From an uncultured Chthonomonadaceae bacterium (GTDB lineage: Bacteria > Armatimonadota > Fimbriimonadia > Fimbriimonadales > Fimbriimonadaceae), in the NCBI GenBank assembly GCA_946479035.1, contig CAMLDW010000004.1, positions 1-64,000 of the forward strand: a stretch of 64,000 bases of DNA. The letters run 5' to 3'. Positions within the stretch are counted from its first letter, which is position 1, and every line of letters begins with the position of its first letter. The translations under genes and the position numbers were made by a program. This document shows positions 50,164 to 58,029 of the stretch, piece by piece. The notes beneath the pieces were generated by a model that saw nothing but the letters and a program-made list of their open reading frames with translations, was not told the origin of the DNA and did not search any database.

Positions 50164-51046
50164 GCACCCGCAAGAACAACAGCGCCTTGCGCCGCACGCT
50201 TGCGACCGTGCAGGCCGTCAGCACAGTCGCAACCGACCAGACGAGGAACCGCATCAGCGCACCGAATCTGTCCAGAAGGAGCGCCACAATCGCCGCGAAC
50301 CGACCGTGGTGCAAAAGGAAGTAAAGCTCTTTCCCTCGGTTGTAGCGCGCGACCGCCTCCCACCGCTCCTGACTGCTGGAGCCCAAGTCGTGCCGGAACA
50401 CTGCGCCGGGCACGTAGACGATCCGCCCGTGCTTTCGAAGTCGGCGGCAAAGCTCTGTGTCTTCGCAATATAGGAAGAATCGCTCGTCGAACCGCTCCAA
50501 CGTTCTCAACATCAGGCACGCGCCCATCACCTGCTCTACGTCGTAGGTGTCCTTTGCAGGGCCGGAGAGCAATCGCCGTGAGAGCCAATAAGGAGAGAGC
50601 AGGGCGCTGCGCGGAAAGAGCCTCTCAAGGTACGCCTGCTCGCAGAACAGCGCCCACAAGGTCAGTGCCCCGCAGCATGATTCTTGCAGCCGCCCGTCCG
50701 GGAACTGCAGCCTTCCGCCGCACGCTACAACGTCCGGGTGTGCGTCCATGACCCTGACCATGAGCCGCAAGGCGCCAGGTTGCGCCGCTGCGTCGCTGTT
50801 CAGGCACAGCGCCAAGTCGCCCGTCATCGCCTCCAATCCTTGGTTGTTCGCCGCTCCGAAGCCCCTGTTGGTGGCATTGCGTATCAGCCGCACAGAAGGA
50901 AACTCCGCCTCCACCATCTCCGCCGAGCCGTCGCCACTGGCATTGTCAACGACTATCGCTTCGTCCGCATCCCCGAGCGACCGCAAGCAGCGCCGCAAAG
51001 GCTCGCGCGTGTTGTAGCTGACGACGATCACGGAGAGCCGGGACAC
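50114..51046 (-). CDS. Family 2 glycosyltransferase (rhamnosyltransferase-like)
   Basis: A 310-residue GT-A enzyme beginning LSVIVVSYNTREPLRRCL near residue 4, with VDNASGDGS near 33, the GFGAANNQGLEA donor-site segment near 62, CLNSDAAAQPGAL (NSD in place of DxD) near 81, and a C-terminal hydrophobic stretch that may anchor it. It resembles WbbL-type rhamnosyltransferases that extend envelope polysaccharides, consistent with the adjacent Wzm/Wzt pair. It is convergent to the ATPase gene with a 50-bp overlap of coding ends, and divergent from greA. Confidence 0.9.
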   Translation of the reverse strand: MSRLSVIVVSYNTREPLRRCLRSLGDADEAIVVDNASGDGSAEMVEAEFPSVRLIRNATNRGFGAANNQGLEAMTGDLALCLNSDAAAQPGALRLMVRVMDAHPDVVACGGRLQFPDGRLQESCCGALTLWALFCEQAYLERLFPRSALLSPYWLSRRLLSGPAKDTYDVEQVMGACLMLRTLERFDERFFLYCEDTELCRRLRKHGRIVYVPGAVFRHDLGSSSQERWEAVARYNRGKELYFLLHHGRFAAIVALLLDRFGALMRFLVWSVATVLTACTVASVRRKALLFLRVLTVRASGPPLPRDSAE

Positions 51047-51071
51047 CGCCCTTGTTCTACCTGAGCCGTGC

Positions 51072-51077
51072 TAAAAT
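51072..51077 (+). promoter_or_regulatory. Leaderless-type -10 (TAAAAT) for greA
   Basis: TAAAAT lies 9 nt before the greA ATG at 51087 and 25 nt after the start of the divergent GT2 gene, with no Shine-Dalgarno. Confidence 0.45.
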
Positions 51078-51086
51078 AGCACCCGT

Positions 51087-51560
51087 ATGTCGCCGGACGT
51101 CCTTTTGACCAAGGAAGGCTATGAGAGGCTCAAGGCCGAGCTTGAACAGCTCAAGTCGGTCGAGCGCCAGCGAATCGCCGACGTCATCAGGGAGGCTCGC
51201 TCGCACGGCGACCTGAAGGAGAACGCGATGTACCACGAGGCGAAGCTCAACCAAAAGAGACTCGAAGGACGGATCGCCGAACTTGAGAAGGTCGTCAACT
51301 CCGCGCAGATCGTGGAGCGCCCGAGCCACTCGGGAAACATCGCGCATCTGGGGTCCACGGTCACGCTCAAGGATCTCAAATGGAACGACGAGCTCAAGCT
51401 GAAACTGGTCGGAGACTTCGAAGCGGACCCGGGCTCGGACATGATCTCGATCACGTCTCCGCTCGGCAGTGCGCTCATCGGCAAAGTGGTCGGGGACGAA
51501 TTCGAATATGAGGCACCTGCGGGCGTCCAAAAGTACAAGATCCTCTCGATCGCTGACTAG
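51087..51560 (+). CDS. greA: Transcript cleavage factor GreA
   Basis: A 157-residue factor that rescues backtracked RNA polymerase. It has the N-terminal coiled coil (LTKEGYERLKAELEQLKSVER, with the acidic tip in EARSHGDLKENAMYHEAK near residue 42) and the C-terminal FKBP-like domain (ISITSPLGSALIGKVVGDEFEYEAP near 124). Length and the two domains match the family. Its 3' end overlaps the next gene by 53 bp. Confidence 0.95.
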   Translation: MSPDVLLTKEGYERLKAELEQLKSVERQRIADVIREARSHGDLKENAMYHEAKLNQKRLEGRIAELEKVVNSAQIVERPSHSGNIAHLGSTVTLKDLKWNDELKLKLVGDFEADPGSDMISITSPLGSALIGKVVGDEFEYEAPAGVQKYKILSIAD

Positions 51561-52218
51561 CTGTCTGCTTTTCCTGGCGTTCGTCGCCGGCTGTGCCAAG
51601 CCGGCCGAAGTGAGCGTGCCTTCGCAGTCGGACCAGCCTGCGGCCGTCAAGCAGAACAAAGTGGAGTTCGATCCGCAGAGCCAGAGCCTCTCGCTCCTAT
51701 TCGACTCGCAGCGCATCTATTTGGGCGACACGAAGGAAGAGACGGTCGCGCACTCGAATCCACCCCGCAGGAAGTGGGAATTCACGAACCTTCCGCCACT
51801 GCTGGGAGACAGTTTCAGTGCGTTGGGGTGGGAGGCCGACAACGGCTACTCGTTCGGCTGTATCGCGTTCACCGATCCCGGCATAGTCAACGCGAAGGAT
51901 GCCGTCGTCCAGGCGATGCTCACGCGAGACGACGTCGACCAGAAGACGGTCGACGAGACGGTGGCGGAGTACACGAGTGCGTTTGGCCCGCCCGTGCGGG
52001 ACGACACCCCCTACGACGCGCGCGTCGGCTATTGGTTCTGGAACGCGCCTGGACGCCGACTGATGGTCTGTGCGGCTCTGGACGCAAAAGGGAAGAGGTC
52101 ACTGACCGTCGCCCTGGGAGCTCCCATGCTCATGACCTTCCTTGGCATGTCTCCAGAGCAGGCCAAGGCGGACAAGGCAAAGTCGGTCCAGCACCTCAAT
52201 GAGCAGGACGTCCATTGA
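51508..52218 (+). CDS. Lipoprotein of unknown function
   Basis: A 236-residue predicted lipoprotein. A long basic N-terminal region (MRHLRASKSTRSSRS) leads into a hydrophobic stretch ending at the lipobox FVAGC near residue 29. The mature part contains QSLSLLFDSQRIYLGDTKEE and a late segment FGPPVRDDTPYDARVGYWFWN that suggests a compact alpha/beta domain. It overlaps greA by 53 bp in another frame; no better start lies downstream of greA. No family is recognised. The gap after it, 52219-52515, is described separately. Confidence 0.68.
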   Translation: MRHLRASKSTRSSRSLTSCLLFLAFVAGCAKPAEVSVPSQSDQPAAVKQNKVEFDPQSQSLSLLFDSQRIYLGDTKEETVAHSNPPRRKWEFTNLPPLLGDSFSALGWEADNGYSFGCIAFTDPGIVNAKDAVVQAMLTRDDVDQKTVDETVAEYTSAFGPPVRDDTPYDARVGYWFWNAPGRRLMVCAALDAKGKRSLTVALGAPMLMTFLGMSPEQAKADKAKSVQHLNEQDVH

Positions 52219-52330
52219 TGGAACGTTCCGCCCTGGGGTAACGTCTTGAACATTGCCGAGGCGAGGGCCGAGGCAAAATCCAACACATAGGAGGTGTCTA
52301 TTTTTTGAGTAATGATCGTAGTCAAGACCA

Positions 52331-52430
52331 GGGGGGTGCCGGGTTTTAGCGCCCGACTCCACTGGGCCGGGTCCAGCGATGGACCCGAACCTCCCTGGCC
52401 CAACAGCGTGGCCCCGACCCAGTCGGGGCC
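52331..52430. other. Structured intergenic region before kdsB
   Basis: The 297-bp gap 52219-52515 contains three stable inverted repeats: TGGGCC (52363-52368)/GGCCCA (52397-52402), nested GGGTCCA (52369-52375)-GCGA-TGGACCC (52380-52386), and GGCCCCGAC (52410-52418)-CCA-GTCGGGGCC (52422-52430). A 46-codon frame at 52312-52452 exists but an AGGAGGTG lies too far (16 nt) from its ATG. I see no known RNA family; it could be a structured RNA or a dispersed repeat. Confidence 0.45.
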
Positions 52431-52503
52431 GCGTCCATGTTGGATCCCTTGACCGCCCTCATTCTTGAGCCTTTCGGGGATCACCCCCGGGCTCCATCAT
52501 CGG

Positions 52504-52509
52504 TATCCT
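52504..52509 (+). promoter_or_regulatory. Leaderless-type -10 (TATCCT) for kdsB
   Basis: TATCCT lies exactly 6 nt before the GTG at 52516 and fixes that start over the in-frame GTG at 52465. Confidence 0.5.
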
Positions 52510-52515
52510 GCCCGC

Positions 52516-53244
52516 GTGTCCTGCCTCATCGTCGTCCCGGCCCGGATGGGCGCTACGCGCTTTCCCGGCAAGCCGCTCGTCGATCTGCTCGGCAAGCCGA
52601 TGATCCAGTGGGTGGTCGAGCGAGCCATGGAGGCTGGAATTGCCGACCGGGTCATCGTCGCAACTCCCGACCAAGAGATCGTAGACGCTTGCCAGCGCTT
52701 CGGCGCCGAAGCGGTCCTGACCAGCCACCACCACCGTACGGGCACCGACCGCATCGCTGAGGTGGCTTCCAGGGTCACGGCCAACGTCTACGTCAATGTC
52801 CAAGGCGACGAGCCCCTGGTCTTACCGCAGGACATCAAAGCATGCGCTGCTCCTCTGCTAGACGATCCAAAGGTCCAGATGGGCAGCGTGTACTCGATTT
52901 GCCCCAACGACGAGCTCGATAACCCCGCCGTCGTCAAGGTCGTCACTGACCTTGAACAGGACGCGATCTACTTTTCACGCCACAGCATCCCGTTTCCGCG
53001 GAACGCGCGCACCGAGCCGGTCAAAAAGCACGTTGGTCTGTACGCGTACCGGGCCCAGACCCTCGCCGGCTTTTCACAGTGGCAGCAGACACCCTTGGAG
53101 ATTGCTGAAAGCCTCGAACAGCTCCGCTTCCTCGAGCACGGCGTCAAAATCAGAATGTCCAAGGGGCAAGGCACCGCCCTGGCCGTCGACACGCCAGACC
53201 AGGCCGAGACCGTTCGCTCCATCCTGGCGGCCCGGCGAGTCTAA
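52516..53244 (+). CDS. kdsB: 3-deoxy-manno-octulosonate cytidylyltransferase
   Basis: Activates KDO as CMP-KDO for lipid A-core synthesis. The 242-residue protein begins with the nucleotide-binding CLIVVPARMGATRFPGKPL and has VIVATPDQEIVDAC, a central VYVNVQGDEPLV with the metal-binding Asp near residue 95, and KHVGLYAYRAQTL near 172. Length matches the family. Its presence argues for LPS with KDO and so for a diderm envelope. The GTG start follows TATCCT by 6 nt and begins right at the first beta-strand. Confidence 0.95.
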   Translation: MSCLIVVPARMGATRFPGKPLVDLLGKPMIQWVVERAMEAGIADRVIVATPDQEIVDACQRFGAEAVLTSHHHRTGTDRIAEVASRVTANVYVNVQGDEPLVLPQDIKACAAPLLDDPKVQMGSVYSICPNDELDNPAVVKVVTDLEQDAIYFSRHSIPFPRNARTEPVKKHVGLYAYRAQTLAGFSQWQQTPLEIAESLEQLRFLEHGVKIRMSKGQGTALAVDTPDQAETVRSILAARRV

Positions 53245-53263
53245 TAACTCGAAGGGCGACTGA

Positions 53264-53269
53264 TATACT
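53264..53269 (+). promoter_or_regulatory. -10 (TATACT) for rel
   Basis: TATACT, a near-consensus hexamer, lies 16 nt before the ATG at 53286, giving a leader of about 10 nt without a Shine-Dalgarno. Confidence 0.45.
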
Positions 53270-53285
53270 CAGGGCGCCGAGCGTA

Positions 53286-55502
53286 ATGGCGTTTCCCTCC
53301 GACCAGTCTCAAGACAAGCCTCAAAAGGAAGTGCTCAAGGGCCTTCTGGACTCGGTTCGTGAGCGCATGCCCCAAGAGGACCTCGACAAGATAGAGCGCG
53401 CCTACGCCATGGCCGAGCGAGCGCACGAGGGCCAGGTCAGATCCTCTGGCGAACCTTACGTCCGGCACCCGCTCGAGGTCGCAAGGATCGTGGCGGACCT
53501 CCATATGGACGCCGAAACCGTGGTCGCCGCGCTCTTGCACGACGTGCTAGAAGACACGGAGGTCACGCGCGAGCAGATCGATGCGGAGTTCGGCAGCGGC
53601 GTCCTGCAGCTCGTCGAAGGCGTCACTAAGCTCAAGCTCCACGTCGACCCAGGCGCGACTCCGCGAGAGAAGAAGGCTGCCGAGAGCGAACGTTCCGCCG
53701 AAACGCTGCGCAAGATGCTGCTCGCGATGGCGCAGGACATTCGCGTCATGGTCATCAAGCTGGGCGACCGCCTGCACAACATGCGAACGCTCGACGCGCT
53801 CCCGGAGATGCGCCAGGTTCGCATCGCGAGCGAGACGCTCGACATTTACGCCCCGCTCGCCGCCCGGCTTGGCATCTGGCAGCTGAAATGGCAGCTCGAG
53901 GACCTCGCGTTCAAAGTGCTGCACTCGACCGACTTCCAGCGCATCTCCGAAATGGTCGCTCGCACGCGCGCCGAGAGGGAGGGCCTCGTCAACGACGGAA
54001 TCGCCACGCTCCGCAAGCGCCTCGACGACCGCGGGCTCGCGCACGTCGAGATCAACGGAAGGCCGAAACACCTCTATTCGATCTACTCAAAGATGGTCGA
54101 GCAGAAGGTGCCGTTCGAGGAGATCTACGACCTCCTCGCCATACGCGTGATCGTGCGCGACACCTCGGAGTGCTACACGGTGCTCGGCATCGTCCACGAG
54201 CTGTGGCTGCCCATGCCCGGGCTCTTTTACGACTACATCGCGATGCCCAAGCCGAACGGCTACCAGTCGCTGCACACGAAGGTCATAGGCCCCGGCGGCG
54301 ACCCGCTCGAGGTCCAAATACGTACGCGCAGAATGCACGAGGTCGCTGAGTTCGGCATCGCCGCACACTGGAGCTACAAGGAGGGCAAGGAGCGAGCCGA
54401 GCATGCAGAAAAGCTCGCGCGACTTCGCTCGCAGCTCTTCGACTGGTCGAGCGACGCGCGCATGTCCAGCGACTTCTTGCGGTCCGTTTCAACCGACCTC
54501 TTCAGCGAACAGGTCTTCATCTTTACGCCCAAGGGCGACGTGCTCGACCTGCCCAAGAGCTCCACGCCGATCGACTTCGCCTTTCGCGTCCACTCGGAGC
54601 TTGGCCTCCACGTCGTAGGAGCAAAGGTCAACGGCATCATGGTCCCTCTCAACGCTAAGCTGCAGAACGGCGACGTCGTGGAGATGATCACGCGCCCGAA
54701 CGCGCAGCCCAGCCTCGATTGGCTGGAGTTCGTGCGCTCCCAGAACGCGAAGAGCAAGCTGCGGCAGTTCTTTAGGAAAGTCAACAGGTCCGAAAGCGAA
54801 GAGCGGGGAAGGGACGCGCTGGAGAAGGAGATGCGCTCGCGCGGCTTCGACCCCAAACAGGTCGTCAACGACGAGCACCTCGGCAAAGTCGCGGAAAAGC
54901 TGCGCGGCTGCGCAACGCCGAGCGACGTCTGCGCACGGGTCGGCGAAGGTCTCATCTCCGTGCAGAACGTAGCCAACAAGCTCCAGTCGCTCGTGCGCAA
55001 GGACACGGACGAGCCGCCCAAGGCAGCGGCGCGCGCGGTTGAGGCCCCGACGGTCATCACCGGCGTCGACAACGTGATGCTGCGTCGAGCCAAGTGCTGC
55101 ATGCCTGTGCCGGAGGAGGACGTCGTCGGCTATGTTACGCGTGGGCGTGGCATCATGATCCATCGCCGCGTCTGCCCCAACGCCCTCTGGATGATCGAGA
55201 ACGAGCCCGAGCGCATCACGCAGCTCCAGTGGCCCGCAGACGGGAGCAAGTACCCGGTAGACATGCGCATCGTCACGGTCGACCGCCAAGGTCTGCTCAT
55301 GGACATATCCACGATCTTCAGCGACGCCAAGGCAGACGTCACCGCAGCAAAGATCAAGACGTTGCCCAACAACACTGCGGAGATCAACGTCACGATCGCA
55401 GTTCGCGACGTGAGGAACCTCCAGGACGTCATGGTCAGGGTCGGCAACTTCTCGGACGTTATCTCCATCCTTCGCGTCTTTGGCAGGACGACGCAGAAGT
55501 GA
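53286..55502 (+). CDS. rel: Bifunctional (p)ppGpp synthetase/hydrolase (Rel/SpoT)
   Basis: Makes and degrades the alarmone (p)ppGpp. Domains along 738 residues: HD hydrolase (YVRHPLEVARIVADLH near residue 58 and ALLHDVLEDTEVT near 81, both with intact metal ligands), synthetase (GRPKHLYSIYSKM near 259 and YDLLAIRVIVRDT near 281, EVQIRTRRMHEVAEFGIAAHW near 343), TGS (IFTPKGDVLDLPKSSTPIDFAF near 414), a helical/zinc-finger-like region with Cys in RRAKCCMPVPEEDVVGYVTRG near 600, and a C-terminal ACT domain (MRIVTVDRQGLLMDI near 660). Both catalytic halves look intact. dtd follows at 16 bp. Confidence 0.95.
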   Translation: MAFPSDQSQDKPQKEVLKGLLDSVRERMPQEDLDKIERAYAMAERAHEGQVRSSGEPYVRHPLEVARIVADLHMDAETVVAALLHDVLEDTEVTREQIDAEFGSGVLQLVEGVTKLKLHVDPGATPREKKAAESERSAETLRKMLLAMAQDIRVMVIKLGDRLHNMRTLDALPEMRQVRIASETLDIYAPLAARLGIWQLKWQLEDLAFKVLHSTDFQRISEMVARTRAEREGLVNDGIATLRKRLDDRGLAHVEINGRPKHLYSIYSKMVEQKVPFEEIYDLLAIRVIVRDTSECYTVLGIVHELWLPMPGLFYDYIAMPKPNGYQSLHTKVIGPGGDPLEVQIRTRRMHEVAEFGIAAHWSYKEGKERAEHAEKLARLRSQLFDWSSDARMSSDFLRSVSTDLFSEQVFIFTPKGDVLDLPKSSTPIDFAFRVHSELGLHVVGAKVNGIMVPLNAKLQNGDVVEMITRPNAQPSLDWLEFVRSQNAKSKLRQFFRKVNRSESEERGRDALEKEMRSRGFDPKQVVNDEHLGKVAEKLRGCATPSDVCARVGEGLISVQNVANKLQSLVRKDTDEPPKAAARAVEAPTVITGVDNVMLRRAKCCMPVPEEDVVGYVTRGRGIMIHRRVCPNALWMIENEPERITQLQWPADGSKYPVDMRIVTVDRQGLLMDISTIFSDAKADVTAAKIKTLPNNTAEINVTIAVRDVRNLQDVMVRVGNFSDVISILRVFGRTTQK

Positions 55503-55518
55503 AGGGGCGGCGGCGCCA

Positions 55519-56001
55519 ATGAGAGCGGTCGTGCAGCGCGTTTCGCATGCCGCAGTCGCGATCGACGGCCGGATGGTCGGTGAGATCGGTTCGGGCCTCC
55601 TCGTCCTCGTCGGCGCGCACAGGAACGACACGGACGCAAGCGCCAAGAAGCTCGCCGCGCGCGTCGCCAACCTCCGCATCTTCAACGACGCCGATGGGAG
55701 GATGAACCTTAGCCTTGAGGATGCATGCTTGAGACCGCCTCTCCTTTCTGGGGGAGCGGCGAATCGCTCGCGACCCCCCGGCGTCCTCGCAGTTTCCAAC
55801 TTCACCGTCTACGGCGACGCGTCGCAGCGCCGACCGAGCTTCGTCGCCGCCGCGCCCTATGCTGAGGGCGAGCGGCTCTTCGACCTCTTCGTCCATGATC
55901 TCCGCACCCTCGGCCTGCCTACGCAGACCGGAGTCTTCGGCGCGGACATGCAAGTGACCCTCACCAACGACGGCCCGATCACGATCGTCGTCGACTGCTG
56001 A
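55519..56001 (+). CDS. dtd: D-aminoacyl-tRNA deacylase
   Basis: Removes D-amino acids from mischarged tRNA. The 160-residue protein starts MRAVVQRVSHAAVAIDG and has the family QRVSHA, SNFTVYGD near residue 93 (SQFTLYGD is usual) and the second active-site cross-subunit loop ADMQVTLTNDGPITIVVD (NxGP motif). Residues about 70-88 form an insertion that is absent from the usual family pattern, where the sequence runs straight from NLSLxD to GExLxVSQF. It is encoded by inverted-repeat DNA (55726-55783). All catalytic motifs are present, so activity is likely retained. The start at 55519 gives the standard N-terminus. Confidence 0.9.
   Translation: MRAVVQRVSHAAVAIDGRMVGEIGSGLLVLVGAHRNDTDASAKKLAARVANLRIFNDADGRMNLSLEDACLRPPLLSGGAANRSRPPGVLAVSNFTVYGDASQRRPSFVAAAPYAEGERLFDLFVHDLRTLGLPTQTGVFGADMQVTLTNDGPITIVVDC
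55726..55783. repeat. Palindromic insertion inside dtd
   Basis: The segment contains a GGGGG...CCCCC stem around GCGAATCGCTCGC and a nearby CTCC...GGAG pair. It adds about 19 codons in frame, before the VSNFTVYGD motif. Its style resembles the palindromes at 64-138, 1256-1297 and 15086-15110, but I did not find an exact shared end motif. Confidence 0.55.
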
Positions 56002-56082
56002 TCTCCACTATCTGCGCAGGTTCTGCTTTGTCACAGCCAAGGGCTTTTGACTCTCGGCCCACTCATGCCAAACTAACGCCAC

Positions 56083-56826
56083 ATGCCGATAAAGAACGTC
56101 CTCGTCACCGGCTCCTCGCGAGGGATCGGCCGCGCAATCGCGATTCGGCTATCACAGGACGGCTGGCGCATCGCCGTCCACTTCTCAGGAAGTGAGAAGG
56201 AGGCCAAGCAGGTTGCCAAAGAGCTTGGCGACAACTGCCTTGGCGTCTACATGGCGGACCTCTACGACCCGGACCAGGCCGTCGGCCTCGTCAACGGCGT
56301 CATCGAAGAGCACGGCCTCGGCGCGCTCGTCAACAACGCCGGCGTATATCGGCATACCAAGTTCCTCGAAGACACGGAACAGGAGGTCCAGCGCGAGTTT
56401 GATGAGGTCTTTAAGGTCAATTTCCACTCACCGCGCAGGATGACGTTCCACGCTTGCCGCCACTTTGCAAAACAGGGAGGCGGCAAGGTCCTAAACGTCG
56501 TCAGCCGGGTCGCGCACCGAGGAGAGGCCGGCGCGAGCGCCTACTCTTCGAGCAAGGCCGCACTGCTAAACCTGACGCGCGCGCTCGCAGTCGAGACCGC
56601 ACTACAGAACATCCAGCACTTCGCGATCGCGCCGGGCTGGGTCGAGACCGCGATGGTCCGCCCTGACATGGAAAAGCGCCTGCCCGAGATCCTCGGCACG
56701 ATCCCGCTGGGGCGGATGGCGACTCCGGAAGACTGCGCCGGTGCGGCGGCCTACCTTCTTAGCGACGAGGCGGCCTACGTCAGTGGCATCGTCATCGACA
56801 TCAACGGTGCGAGCTACCTGCGGTGA
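56083..56826 (+). CDS. SDR-family oxidoreductase (FabG-like)
   Basis: A 247-residue classical short-chain dehydrogenase/reductase. It has the cofactor motif TGSSRGIGRAIA near residue 9, NNAG near 87, catalytic Ser in VSRVAH near 141, and YSSSKAAL (Tyr and Lys) near 154, followed by APGWVETAM. NADP(H) use is suggested by Ser/Arg after the first Gly. The substrate may be 3-oxoacyl-ACP or another ketone; the neighbourhood has no fatty-acid genes. CAAACT 8 nt before the ATG is a weak -10 candidate. Confidence 0.9.
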   Translation: MPIKNVLVTGSSRGIGRAIAIRLSQDGWRIAVHFSGSEKEAKQVAKELGDNCLGVYMADLYDPDQAVGLVNGVIEEHGLGALVNNAGVYRHTKFLEDTEQEVQREFDEVFKVNFHSPRRMTFHACRHFAKQGGGKVLNVVSRVAHRGEAGASAYSSSKAALLNLTRALAVETALQNIQHFAIAPGWVETAMVRPDMEKRLPEILGTIPLGRMATPEDCAGAAAYLLSDEAAYVSGIVIDINGASYLR

Positions 56827-56874
56827 CCGCCAGCTCAGAGGTAATGGTAGGGGCCCTGACAGCTGTCGGCTAGG

Positions 56875-56880
56875 TATTCT
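56875..56880 (+). promoter_or_regulatory. Leaderless-type -10 (TATTCT) for the M16 gene pair
   Basis: TATTCT lies exactly 6 nt before the GTG at 56887, with no Shine-Dalgarno. Confidence 0.5.
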
Positions 56881-56886
56881 CAGGCC

Positions 56887-58029
56887 GTGCTCGTCACGTT
56901 GTTCGCCGCCCTGGCGATTGCGCACACACAAGAAAAAGCGCCGCTCCCAAACGGAGCTGCAGTCTATGCCGAACGCATGCCCGACGCAAGGGGCTTCACT
57001 CTAGTCTTCTTCGTTTCGTCTTTCGGCCATCCGGAGGCGGAAGGTCGCAGCGGCTTTCGCCACCTGCTCGAGCACTTTGTTGCGAAGGGCACGGGCAGGG
57101 ACCTCAACGACAAGCTGGAAGCGAAGGGCATGACACTTAATGCCAGCACCCTTCCGGACGGGATCCGGTTCGAGATCGAGGGCCCCGCTGGTGCGGTTCC
57201 TGACGCGATCATCGCGCTGAAGGACCTCCTGGCGTTCACGCCGCCGACACAAGAGGAAATCAGCAAGGAGGCGCAAATCATCGCGCAAGAGGCGGCGATC
57301 CGTTCACCGGGCTCCGCGCTCTCGGCCGCGCTCCGCTCGCAGGCCTTCGCCATCCAGGGCGACATGATGGGCAAGGACGAGGACCTGGCAAAAGCGACCC
57401 CCGACGCCCTCAAAGGGCTTTACGACAGCCTGTTCCGTCCCGAAGCGCTCTGCGTCGCCGTCGTGGGAGACATCATGGAGCACGACGCGGTCCAAGCCCT
57501 TACGGCGCTCTTGCAGCCGCTCAAGCCGAAGGGCCGAGTGCCAAACGAGGCGCTCAAGGCGGTCCCTCAGACTCAAGAGGCGATCGTCGGCTCGACCAAC
57601 GGCTCTGCTCGCGGCGCGGTCGTCGGCTCGTTCGGTAAGAGCGAGACTCTCGCGACGATCGCTGCAGCGCTCGCCATCGCATCTGAGGTCCATGGCGCAC
57701 ACGTCGTGGTCGGCGTCTCGCCCATCGGCGGTGTCGTGTCGATCGTCCATCCGGTGCGCGGGGGCCTCGACGACGTCGACCGCCTGGTCCAGCGCGAGCC
57801 GGATCGCCTCCTTGTCATAGCCAAGAGCGCTGTTAGGCTTTACGCGAGCACGACGAACGGAGAGTGCAGAGAAAAGGCGGAGGCGTTTGCGCAGATGCTG
57901 CTCACTGAGCCGTACTTTCGTATGCAGGACGTCATTGCGCGCGCAGGGGACCTTACCCAGGCCGACATCGCTGCTGCACTGCAAAAGTTCCTCACTGCCA
58001 ACTGCGTGAGGGCGGGAGGCACGCGATGA
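56887..58029 (+). CDS. M16-family zinc metallopeptidase (active-type subunit)
   Basis: A 380-residue protein with a possible short signal (residues 1-14). The inverted zinc motif H-x2-E-H is present in FRHLLEHFVAKGTG near residue 58, and the distal Glu lies in KEAQIIAQEAA near 135, so it can bind zinc. One M16 unit is normally paired with a second; the next gene, overlapping by 4 bp, is the partner. Together they would form a peptide-degrading clamshell in the envelope. The GTG start follows TATTCT by 6 nt. Confidence 0.88.
   Translation: MLVTLFAALAIAHTQEKAPLPNGAAVYAERMPDARGFTLVFFVSSFGHPEAEGRSGFRHLLEHFVAKGTGRDLNDKLEAKGMTLNASTLPDGIRFEIEGPAGAVPDAIIALKDLLAFTPPTQEEISKEAQIIAQEAAIRSPGSALSAALRSQAFAIQGDMMGKDEDLAKATPDALKGLYDSLFRPEALCVAVVGDIMEHDAVQALTALLQPLKPKGRVPNEALKAVPQTQEAIVGSTNGSARGAVVGSFGKSETLATIAAALAIASEVHGAHVVVGVSPIGGVVSIVHPVRGGLDDVDRLVQREPDRLLVIAKSAVRLYASTTNGECREKAEAFAQMLLTEPYFRMQDVIARAGDLTQADIAAALQKFLTANCVRAGGTR

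Noticed and set aside
52312..52452. A 46-codon open frame in the gap before kdsB
   Set aside because: Its AGGAGGTG is 16 nt from the ATG, composition is Pro/Gly/Ser-rich, and the DNA is dominated by inverted repeats.
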